From Undibacterium sp. KW1 (GTDB taxonomy: Bacteria; Pseudomonadota; Gammaproteobacteria; Burkholderiales; Burkholderiaceae_D): DNA of 64,000 nt. The position numbers and the translations under genes are program-made. The stretch is taken from assembly GCF_009937955.1 (NCBI RefSeq), contig NZ_AP018439.1:6493366-6557365 (forward strand). The letters are read 5' to 3'. The notes beneath the pieces are model-generated. The model was not told the DNA's origin. It worked only from the letters and a program-made list of their open reading frames with translations, and did not search any database. Shown here piece after piece: positions 57,074 through 64,000 of this stretch. Within the stretch, counting starts at the first letter, position 1. Every line of letters starts with the position of its first letter.

Positions 57074-58279
57074 ATGACACAGAAAATCTCTATCCTAAAT
57101 TCCGCTTGCCACCCAGACCCCTATCCGTATTACGCCAGCCTGCGTGCAGGGCCAGCGCTGGTTTTTGATACCGAACTCAAATGCTGGATTGCCAGCCGGG
57201 CCGCTATAGTGCAACAAGTACTCGAATCTCCGGCCTGCGCCGTCAGGCCGGTGACAGAACCCGTGCCGCGCAATATTGCAGGTGGCACAGCGGGAGAAAT
57301 ATTTTCACATCTGGTACGCATGAATGAAGGTCAGGCGCATGCAGTGCCAAAACAAGTCATACAAAGCTCGCTACGCAAGCTCGATTTGTCTGGCGTCGCT
57401 GCATATACACAGCAGCATGCTGCCGAGCTCGCCAGCAAATATGATCTCACTACCGGAAACGGGCTGACACAATACCTGTTAGCCTTGCCCATCCATGTCA
57501 TGGGCAGCATATTGGGATTTGAAGAAAATGCTTTACCCGATCTGGCAAACTGGATGGCAGATTTCGTGCGTTGTCTTTCTCCCTTGAGTACTGCAGAACA
57601 AATTGATGCGGCACATGTGGCGGCAAAGACTTTGCAAAGCAGCTTTCGCCAGTTGCTACAAGACAGCCAGGCAAAACCGCATGGATTTTTGGCCGACCTG
57701 CAAAGCGAAGCTGAGCTATGTGGCTGGCAGCATGCTGACGGCATTTTGTCCAACCTCATAGGCTTGCTGTCGCAAACTTATGAAGCCACTGCCGGCCTGG
57801 CTGGCAACAGCCTCACCGCGTTGCAAACTCACTCTGACATACTGAAAAGCCTGCGTGAGGCTGGGGCTGACTTGCCACAAAAATTAGACCAACTGATAGC
57901 CGAGGTGGTACGCCATGACGCATCAGTGCAAAACACCAGACGCTTCGTCACTCAGACTTGCGAAATCGGCGGTCAGGCTTTGCAAGCAGGCGATGTCATC
58001 GTCGTCTTGCTGGCGGCTGCCAACCGTGATGCGGCAGTCAATCCTGATCCTGATATTTTGCAACTGAGCAGGCCAGACAGAAAAGTCTTCACCTTTGGCT
58101 ACGGTCGCCACGCCTGCCCTAGTCAGCACATTGCAGAACAAATCACCGTCAATTGCCTGCATCACTTGCTAAACATGCCTGCATTTGATTTCACTACCTT
58201 GCGCTGGGCATACCGGCCTTCACTGAATGGTCGCATCCCCATATTCACACAGAATATACAAAACCAGGAGAACACATGA
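57074..58279 (+). CDS. Cytochrome P450
   Basis: 401-residue soluble bacterial P450. The haem-binding loop is FTFGYGRHACPSQHIAEQ with the axial ligand C348, and the K-helix E-x-x-R is in AEVVRHDASVQNTRR. The I-helix region (LLSQTYEATAGLAGN) carries a threonine but departs from the usual A-G-x-x-T order, which may reflect an unusual reaction. ATG 57074 is chosen because the family start fits; the frame opens at 56963 inside the divergent gene. No ferredoxin or reductase gene is adjacent. The next gene, an ABM monooxygenase, overlaps by four bases. Natural-product oxidation is a reasonable guess. Confidence 0.92.
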   Translation: MTQKISILNSACHPDPYPYYASLRAGPALVFDTELKCWIASRAAIVQQVLESPACAVRPVTEPVPRNIAGGTAGEIFSHLVRMNEGQAHAVPKQVIQSSLRKLDLSGVAAYTQQHAAELASKYDLTTGNGLTQYLLALPIHVMGSILGFEENALPDLANWMADFVRCLSPLSTAEQIDAAHVAAKTLQSSFRQLLQDSQAKPHGFLADLQSEAELCGWQHADGILSNLIGLLSQTYEATAGLAGNSLTALQTHSDILKSLREAGADLPQKLDQLIAEVVRHDASVQNTRRFVTQTCEIGGQALQAGDVIVVLLAAANRDAAVNPDPDILQLSRPDRKVFTFGYGRHACPSQHIAEQITVNCLHHLLNMPAFDFTTLRWAYRPSLNGRIPIFTQNIQNQENT

Positions 58280-58620
58280 TCGCCGTAATTTTTGAAGTCA
58301 TCCCGCATGCAGAAAACAGGCAGGAATACCTGGATATCGCAGCAGGACTTGCACCCTTGCTCAGGGAGATGGATGGCTTCATTTCCATAGAACGTTTTCA
58401 GAGTCTGATTGACCCCGGCAAGATTTTGTCCCTGTCATTCTGGCGCGATGAAGCGGCAGTCGCCAACTGGCGCAATACCGAAGAGCACCGGGCGGCGCAG
58501 TCGCAAGGACGCGGTCATGTCTTTGCAGGCTATCGTCTGCGCATCGCGTCTGTCGTGCGCGACTATGGTTTGCTGGAACGTGAGCAGGCACCGGCAGACA
58601 GCCGCCAGGTGCATGGCTAA
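58276..58620 (+). CDS. Antibiotic biosynthesis monooxygenase (ABM) domain protein
   Basis: 114 residues with the dimeric alpha/beta-barrel ABM fold: MIAVIFEVIPHAENRQEYLD, LREMDGFISIERFQSL, ILSLSFWRDEAAVANWRNTE, EHRAAQSQGR. Members oxidise polyketide-like quinone precursors without cofactors or cleave haem; many are uncharacterised. It starts within the P450 stop (ATGA overlap), so the products are likely made together. Confidence 0.9.
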   Translation: MIAVIFEVIPHAENRQEYLDIAAGLAPLLREMDGFISIERFQSLIDPGKILSLSFWRDEAAVANWRNTEEHRAAQSQGRGHVFAGYRLRIASVVRDYGLLEREQAPADSRQVHG

Positions 58621-58643
58621 TTCAATTCATCCAGGAACTCAAA

Positions 58644-59348
58644 ATGTCAGCACTTGATCTTTACCTGAAAAAACACTACCTGAACAAAGTACAGTTTGCT
58701 GCTGCCTGCCTATGCACAGAGGCAGATATTGATGCACTGATACAGGCTCAGTTATTGGCTGCACCATCCTATGTCGTCACTGACGATGCAAAAATTCACT
58801 CTGCTGTTTTTGGTGAGATGGATGCAGTCAATACCAGCGCTGGCGCTTATTTTCATCCGGCCAATGCAGTCTGGTATACGCTTGCATTGCAGCTTATCGA
58901 TAAGCATGGTCTAAACGCCGCGCCAGCTATCCTGAAAGAAAATTTCATCAGGGATTTTATTGCTGCGCTGACCGAGATGCATCACAGCACATGGCGTCTG
59001 GATGATTGTTTTACTGCAGACGGCCAGCCTGTCGTTTCTGGCCTCATGCAACGTGCAGAATTTTCGTGGCAGCATTTTTTGCTGGGTACTTTTGGTCTTT
59101 GTGTCGCCCATCCTGTTTCTGTCTCAGCGATAGTGTGCAAAGAAATACTGCAGGAAAAACTCGCCCATCTTAGCGACAATGGCAGCAAGGAAAATTTTAC
59201 TTCTGCCGAAGCAAAAGCATTGCTGCCTGTTGTTGATGCTTTTGCAGAAGCCGCCATGTGGTTTTCACCAGCAGAATATCCACGCTGCAGCCGCAAACGT
59301 CTGGTGGATGATTTACGGCCACGCCTGCAAGCTGCCATGGCGGCATAA
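58644..59348 (+). CDS. DUF6058-like protein
   Basis: 234 residues, mostly helical, no signal peptide. The opening (LDLYLKKHYLNKVQFAAACL, then AAPSYVV) and the late block PAEYPRCSRKRLVDDLRPRL fit the family labelled DUF6058, which appears in natural-product contexts; I give this from memory of the pattern, so treat it as probable. It lies 23 bases after the ABM gene and is the third gene of the P450 operon. It might bind the product or a precursor. The function is unknown. Confidence 0.7.
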   Translation: MSALDLYLKKHYLNKVQFAAACLCTEADIDALIQAQLLAAPSYVVTDDAKIHSAVFGEMDAVNTSAGAYFHPANAVWYTLALQLIDKHGLNAAPAILKENFIRDFIAALTEMHHSTWRLDDCFTADGQPVVSGLMQRAEFSWQHFLLGTFGLCVAHPVSVSAIVCKEILQEKLAHLSDNGSKENFTSAEAKALLPVVDAFAEAAMWFSPAEYPRCSRKRLVDDLRPRLQAAMAA

Positions 59349-59394
59349 ATGATGGGCAGGCTGTCTGCTCTACTTGCCCTACCTGTCCTATTTC

Positions 59395-60800
59395 TTATTT
59401 ACCTATACAAAAGCGCGAGAAAATCACACCCAGCAAATCGTCAGACGTAAATTCACCCGTGATGCTGTTCAAGCGGTCTTGTGTCAGACGCAGTTCTTCG
59501 GCAAACAAATCCAGCGACTGGTCATTTTGCGCTGCATACTCTGCCGCGTTTTGCAGATGCTCATGCGCATGCTTGAGGGCGATCAAGTGGCGTTCACGTG
59601 CCAGGTACAGCGACTCACCTGTCTGCTCCCAACCGGCAATGCGCAGCAGTTCCTTGCGCAGCAAATCTATACCTATGTGTTCATGGGCAGACAGATAAAT
59701 ATGTGTCGCATCTGACATTTCATCAACGCTGGCATGATGGCCGGACAAGTCTATCTTGTTCCAGATGCGTATGACCGGCACACCTTCCGGGAAGCGGGCG
59801 ACGATGGCTTCATCGGCGCGGGTAGGGCCACGGCTGGCATCGAGCAGGTGCAGGATGACATCGGCCTTTTCCACTTCTGCCCAGGTGCGTTCTATACCTA
59901 TACGTTCTACCGTATCAATGGCATTGGCGACCTGGCCTTCTTCAACTTCATCATGCTCATGGCGTATGCCGGCAGTATCGATGATGTTGAGGGGGATGCC
60001 TTCAATATGGATAGTCTCGGTCACCTTGTCGCGGGTAGTACCAGCGATAGGCGTGACGATGGCCACGTCGTCACCTGCCAGCACATTCAGCAAAGATGAT
60101 TTGCCAACGTTAGGTTGACCTGCCAGCACCACATTCAAACCGGCACGCAACAAGGCACCCTGGGCTGCCTGCTCAAACACTTTTTGCAGAGCAGTTTGTA
60201 TCGTCGCCAACTGGCCGCGGGCATTCGATTTTTCGAGGAAGTCGATTTCTTCTTCCGGGAAATCCAGCGTCGCCTCCACCAGCATGCGCAGGTGCACGAC
60301 TTTTTCTACCAGTGCATGAATGACTTTGGAAAAAGCACCGGACAGCGATTGCGATGCCGATTTGGCTGCAGCCTCAGTCGATGCCTCGATCAGATCAGAC
60401 ACGGCTTCAGCCTGCGCCAAGTCCAGCTTGTCATTCAAAAAAGCGCGCTGGGTGAATTCACCTGGTTCTGCCAGCCGCAAACCTGCATCCTTGCCTGCTT
60501 CCAGACAACGTGACAGCAGCATCTGCATAACGACCGGGCCGCCATGGCCTTGCAGTTCCAGCACATCTTCACCGGTATAAGAATGCGGCGCCTTGAAATA
60601 AATCGCGATGCCCTGGTCAATGACGGTGCCATCAGCCTGGGTAAACGGCAGGTAACTGGCATGACGTGGCTTGAATTGGGTAGCGCCAAACAAGGCAGTG
60701 ATAACAGGCGCAAGGTCCTTGCCGGAAATGCGCACTACACCTATGCCACCACGCCCGGGGCAGTGGCAATAGCAGCGATGGGAATGGGTTCGTAGATCAT
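59395..60800 (-). CDS. mnmE: tRNA uridine-5-carboxymethylaminomethyl modification GTPase, with an apparent frameshift at codon 16
   Basis: With MnmG it modifies the wobble uridine of certain tRNAs. The G domain is complete ([27 protein letters not shown]), and the C-terminus ends CIGK, whose cysteine is essential. The true N-terminus, [16 protein letters not shown], is encoded from ATG 60800, but it is out of frame with [14 protein letters not shown]. Adding one base at about 60753-60756 (GGGCGT to GGGCCGT on the minus strand) joins them into about 468 residues. Otherwise only a shortened start (GTG 60825 in the other frame) would be available. A sequencing indel is a likely explanation for so conserved a gene. 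Confidence 0.95.
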
Positions 60801-60899
60801 GTTGAAATTCTATCTGTGCTTGCACAGTATGAGTGCAAATTAGTCTGTGGGTTTGTGACGGAAATGCGACAGGGGCTTATATCTATAAGAACAATTATT

Positions 60900-61001
60900 G
60901 TAGGTTGGGCTACGCTTTACCAGCCCAACACTGGGCCGTTAAATGACGTATGTGTTTGTTGAGGCCAAGTGTTGGGCTGATACCCCGTAGCCCAACCTAC
61001 G
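60900..61001. repeat. Dispersed palindromic repeat, family A copy 3
   Basis: Arms GTAGGTTGGGCTACG / CGTAGCCCAACCTAC with the inner CAGCCCAACACT block on the left and AGTGTTGGGCTG on the right, and a centre similar to the other copies. About 102 bp, between mnmE and yidC. Confidence 0.85.
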
Positions 61002-61063
61002 AGACGGACTATCTCATTTTTAATCCACTCCCTTTAAGGGAGAGGAACTAAAACAAATCACAT

Positions 61064-61098
61064 CATAAAAAAAGCCCGCAAGCAAACTTGCGGGCTTT
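61064..61098 (-). terminator. Terminator of the yidC transcript
   Basis: Perfect 12-base stem AAAGCCCGCAAG / CTTGCGGGCTTT with a four-base loop (61071-61098), followed by UUUUUU on the minus strand, 23 bases after the yidC stop. It ends the rpmH-rnpA-yidD-yidC unit. Confidence 0.92.
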
Positions 61099-61120
61099 CT
61101 CATTTGCTCAATCTTGACGC

Positions 61121-62785
61121 TTAAGCCTTATGCTCTGGCGGTATCAATTTATTGTTGATGACCCATTGCTGTGCAATCGACAAGATATTGTTGACTACCC
61201 AATACAATACCAAACCAGACGGGAAGAAGAAGAACATGACCGAGAATGCCAGTGGCATGAACATCATCATTTTCGCCTGCACTGGATCAGCCGGGGCCGG
61301 GTTCAGCTTGGTCGTGATGAACATGGAAATTGCATACACCACAGGCAAAATATACCAAGGGTCAGGAGAAGTCAGATCGGTGATCCAGCCCACCCATGGT
61401 GCGCCGCGCATTTCCACGCTGGCTTGCAAGACCCAGTACAGCGCCAAAAAGATAGGCATCTGGATCAGGATAGGGAAGCAGCCACCGAGAGGGTTGATCT
61501 TCTCGGTTTTGTACAACTCCATCATGGCCTGGTTCATTTTTTGCGGATCGTTTTTGAAACGTTCACGCACAGCCTGCATCTTCGGTGTGACGACCTTCAT
61601 TTTTGCCATGCTGCGATAACCGGCTGCCGACAAGGGGAACAAAGCCAGTTTGATCGCGATCGTGAAGACCACGATAGTCCAGCCCCAGTTACCCAGCATT
61701 TTGTGGATTTGTTCCATGACCCAGAACAGCGGCTTGGCGATGATAGTCAATACACCATAGTCTTTCACCAGTTCAAAGCCAGGAGCAATTGCTTCCAGCT
61801 TGGCAGATTCTTGCGGGCCGGAATACAGATGTGCATTCATGCTCACTGTTGCACCAGGTGCCACTGTACCCATAGGCAAGACATTACCAACTGCGTACAA
61901 GTTGGTATCAACCTGTTTCGTGAAAATTTCGCGCTTGGTCTTGTCTTGCGGAATGAAAGAAGACACAAAGAAATGCTGCAACATCGCTACCCAGCCATTA
62001 TCCGATGCTTTGGCATGGCCATCTGTACCCTTGGCGATTTTTTCAAAATCCAGTTTCTGGAATTTTTCTGCGTCTGTATATACAGCCGGCGCATAGAATT
62101 CGCCGCTGCCAGAGAACATGCCGCCACTTTCAGGCTTGGTGCCGTCATGCAGTAATTGCAGATACAGGGAAGGCGTGATAGCTGCCGCACTGGAATTGGT
62201 CACATCATGGCGCACGTCGATCAGGTACTCCCCCTTCTTGAAGGTATAAGTCTTGGTCAGCTTGACGCCGCCTTGCTCTGCTTCCAGCACCAGTTGTACC
62301 TGGTTGCCACCTTCCAGGGTACGAACGCCTGGTTTGGCGATGAAGCCAGATTTGTGATTAGGGAAAGGGCCACCCAACAAACCAGTCTGCGCCAGATAAG
62401 TACGTTTGGTCGAGTTATCGAACAGAACCATGTTTTTTGTATGGTCTGAGCCATCTTTATGCTTCAGCAATTCCAGCTTTTTGAGTTCGCCACCGATGGT
62501 ATCAATATCTGCCTTGATGACATCAGTAGTAATAGTGATGGTTTCGCTTTTGATGACAGGGGCAGCATCAGTACCCGCCGTTGTCGTAGCACCAGCCACA
62601 GCACTGGCGCTACCCGTAGCGCTTGATGCACTGGCAGACGCGTTGGCAGATGCAGAAGCACTGGCCACTTTCGGTGGTGGAGGGGCAAAGATAGACGGCT
62701 TGCCGCTATACACGCCCCAACCATTCCAGAGCATGATCAGCGCGAAAGAGAAAATTACCCACAGGACGGTACGTTTGATATCCAT
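61121..62785 (-). CDS. yidC: Membrane protein insertase YidC
   Basis: 554 residues. Inserts and folds inner-membrane proteins alone or with Sec. N-terminal helix (TVLWVIFSFALIMLWNGWGV), a periplasmic Ala/Ser-rich linker (residues about 40-70), the large P1 domain, and the conserved C-terminal core of five helices (MLGNWGWTIVVFTIAIKLAL, MKVVTPKMQAVRERFKNDPQ, GGCFPILIQMPIFLALYWVL). The arginine of the hydrophilic groove lies within GYRSMAK. The start and length fit the gram-negative family. It lies nine bases downstream of yidD. Confidence 0.98.
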   Translation of the reverse strand: MDIKRTVLWVIFSFALIMLWNGWGVYSGKPSIFAPPPPKVASASASANASASASSATGSASAVAGATTTAGTDAAPVIKSETITITTDVIKADIDTIGGELKKLELLKHKDGSDHTKNMVLFDNSTKRTYLAQTGLLGGPFPNHKSGFIAKPGVRTLEGGNQVQLVLEAEQGGVKLTKTYTFKKGEYLIDVRHDVTNSSAAAITPSLYLQLLHDGTKPESGGMFSGSGEFYAPAVYTDAEKFQKLDFEKIAKGTDGHAKASDNGWVAMLQHFFVSSFIPQDKTKREIFTKQVDTNLYAVGNVLPMGTVAPGATVSMNAHLYSGPQESAKLEAIAPGFELVKDYGVLTIIAKPLFWVMEQIHKMLGNWGWTIVVFTIAIKLALFPLSAAGYRSMAKMKVVTPKMQAVRERFKNDPQKMNQAMMELYKTEKINPLGGCFPILIQMPIFLALYWVLQASVEMRGAPWVGWITDLTSPDPWYILPVVYAISMFITTKLNPAPADPVQAKMMMFMPLAFSVMFFFFPSGLVLYWVVNNILSIAQQWVINNKLIPPEHKA

Positions 62786-62794
62786 TTGTGTATG

Positions 62795-63091
62795 TCAGGA
62801 AAGGGGAGAAGAATGTCCATTGTGCTTGCCATCATGGCAGCACTGGGCAGATGTGGGGGTGGTTTGCGATTTTTCACTAGCTGGCGGCACGTTATCCACG
62901 CCACCGGGATGCCAGGGATGGCATTTGCACAAGCGTTTCCCTGCCAGCAAGCTACCCTTGGCAGCACCGTGTATTTTGATAGCCTCTGCCGCATATTCAG
63001 AGCAACTGGGATAAAAACGACAGTTCTGCCCCAACATAGGACTAATTGCCAGTTTATAAAATCTGAGCAACAGGAGCAGCAGGGTTTTCAT
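62795..63091 (-). CDS. yidD: Membrane protein insertion efficiency factor YidD
   Basis: 98 residues. An amphipathic N-terminus ([17 protein letters not shown]) and the family block [20 protein letters not shown] and [19 protein letters not shown] with conserved cysteines. It helps YidC-dependent insertion. It lies between rnpA and yidC in the standard order. Confidence 0.97.
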   Translation of the reverse strand: MKTLLLLLLRFYKLAISPMLGQNCRFYPSCSEYAAEAIKIHGAAKGSLLAGKRLCKCHPWHPGGVDNVPPASEKSQTTPTSAQCCHDGKHNGHSSPLS

Positions 63092-63111
63092 CTTAAATGC
63101 CCTAAGTTCGC

Positions 63112-63546
63112 TTATGTACTACTTGCAGGTGGCTTATGACTAACTGGCGCGCAAGCCGGTGCCGCAAACAGACGCAAGATTTCCGCCCTGAGCTCACGCT
63201 TGAGCTGGGCGGTCGTCGCCGGCCCCGCCTTGCTGTTAACAGGGCGGGACAGCCGCACGATGCAATCCACATTCAACAAGGCTGAATGGCGAAATATCTC
63301 GCGAGTGACACGCTTGATCGTATTGCGCGTCACTGCACGTGGCGCAAAACGCTTGGCGGCCACCACACCCAGACGGGCATGCGGCAAATCATTGGTTCTG
63401 GTATAAAGCACAAAATGGGCTGTCTTTTGCACGGGGCGCAAACGAAAAACGGATGAAAACTCATCCGTTTTAACGATGCGCCTGACGCGGGCAAAATCTG
63501 CGCCGCCTGCACCTGCCTGAACTGGCTCAGTTATATTATTGATCAT
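63112..63546 (-). CDS. rnpA: Ribonuclease P protein component
   Basis: 144 residues. Protein subunit of RNase P for tRNA 5' maturation. The family signature is [20 protein letters not shown] (the RNR motif), with [19 protein letters not shown] before it. It carries about 15 extra residues at the N-terminus relative to short homologues, so ATG 63546 may be slightly early. It follows rpmH by 39 bases. Confidence 0.97.
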   Translation of the reverse strand: MINNITEPVQAGAGGADFARVRRIVKTDEFSSVFRLRPVQKTAHFVLYTRTNDLPHARLGVVAAKRFAPRAVTRNTIKRVTREIFRHSALLNVDCIVRLSRPVNSKAGPATTAQLKRELRAEILRLFAAPACAPVSHKPPASST

Positions 63547-63585
63547 GCGAATTCAGCAAGGCTGCGCAGATCAACGAACTGATAA

Positions 63586-63720
63586 TCAAGCTGCCAGGCG
63601 TTTACGGCCTTTGGCGCGACGTGCGTTCAGAACAGCGCGGCCACCGCGGGTTGCCATGCGTGCGCGGAAACCGTGAGTGCGCTTGCGGCGAACGACGGAA
63701 GGTTGGTAAGTACGTTTCAT
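63586..63720 (-). CDS. rpmH: 50S ribosomal protein L34
   Basis: 44 residues, [20 protein letters not shown] onward, ending GRKRLAA: a complete L34. The start is ATG 63720; the open frame extends to 63798 but the family always begins at MKRT. It is the first gene of the rpmH-rnpA-yidD-yidC operon, normally divergent from dnaA, which should lie just beyond the right edge. Confidence 0.99.
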   Translation of the reverse strand: MKRTYQPSVVRRKRTHGFRARMATRGGRAVLNARRAKGRKRLAA

Positions 63721-63918
63721 GTTGGTCTCGCTAATTGAGCAATAAAAAAAATCGGAATTACGGATAAAGGCTGTCTTGGGTGCGACTTCGGCTTGCACAT
63801 TTTCGTCAGGCCTTTCGCCTTTACTGCCCCAAAACCGCTGCTCATGGTGTTGCGCATCAATCCATCAAAAAACCGATAATTAAAGCCGCACCAATAAAAG
63901 AGGGGTAGGGAACCCTGA

Positions 63919-63948
63919 ATTAGACACCATTTTTGCTTTGCGTGTCAA
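63919..63948 (-). promoter_or_regulatory. Predicted promoter of the rpmH operon
   Basis: On the minus strand TTGACA (63948-63943), 18-base spacer, TCTAAT (63924-63919). It would give a leader of about 190 bases before rpmH. The AT-rich stretch to the window end may be the start of the origin region; I see no clear DnaA box in it. Confidence 0.6.
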
Positions 63949-64000
63949 TCACTTAGCGCAAAAATTAATCAAACAAGGCACACCTATTGGTGCAATGCAA

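Noticed and set aside
61130..62155. 341-codon plus-strand frame opposite yidC
   Set aside because: His/Gln/Arg-rich shadow of a certain gene.
62891..62900. GTTATCCACG, close to a DnaA box
   Set aside because: Single site inside the yidD coding region; the expected location is between rpmH and dnaA, where I saw none.

Overview
The window looks like the chromosome of a betaproteobacterium of the order Burkholderiales, most likely the family Oxalobacteraceae (an Undibacterium-like genome is my best guess). The basis is moderate G+C, the style of the protein families, and the block rpmH-rnpA-yidD-yidC-mnmE at the right edge, which in this group sits beside dnaA and the replication origin. Genus assignment is inference. 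No rRNA, tRNA or CRISPR array was found.

Layout. 0-9.8 kb: a decayed TonB-dependent receptor, a fused osmoprotectant transporter subunit, a dienelactone hydrolase, a GlpQ-type lipoprotein, an Old Yellow Enzyme with its TetR regulator (two matching operators), and an aspartate kinase. 10.0-15.5 kb: a three-gene cassette of an FHA protein, a zinc-ribbon/SPFH-like/coiled-coil protein and a SHOCT-Ser/Thr kinase. This is the best candidate for an undescribed signalling system. 15.5-21.2 kb: a secreted alpha/beta hydrolase with an OhrR-like regulator, a DTW-domain protein, a DUF3297 protein, KatG and a small membrane protein. 21.5-25.0 kb: an FAD monooxygenase, a frameshifted MarR gene and an orphan substrate-binding protein, tied together by a shared palindromic operator. 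25.1-30.4 kb: a lipocalin / photolyase / cryptochrome-DASH operon, a small membrane protein and an IS5-family element. 30.7-38.7 kb: two paralogous chemoreceptors, a half-size PstS-like protein, a porin and a TonB-dependent receptor. 39.0-43.0 kb: a solute-binding protein paired with a Cache-PAS histidine kinase. 43.1-48.2 kb: a metallophosphoesterase lipoprotein, a serine hydrolase, AzlCD and an AraC regulator. 48.6-55.3 kb: a complete BMP-family (nucleoside-type) ABC importer, a LysR regulator and a class II glutamine amidotransferase. 55.4-59.3 kb: a YciI protein, a membrane protein, and an ArsR regulator divergent from a P450 / ABM monooxygenase / DUF6058 operon. 59.4-64.0 kb: mnmE, yidC, yidD, rnpA, rpmH.

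Two themes run across the window. First, several intergenic gaps hold dispersed palindromic elements; the clearest is a roughly 100-bp inverted-repeat family with three full copies at 1.65, 23.5 and 60.9 kb. Second, three otherwise healthy genes (mnmE, a marR gene, and the C-terminus of one chemoreceptor) each carry what looks like a one-base deletion in or beside a short base run. These may be sequencing indels or real mutations. Translations of those genes should be read with the correction in mind.
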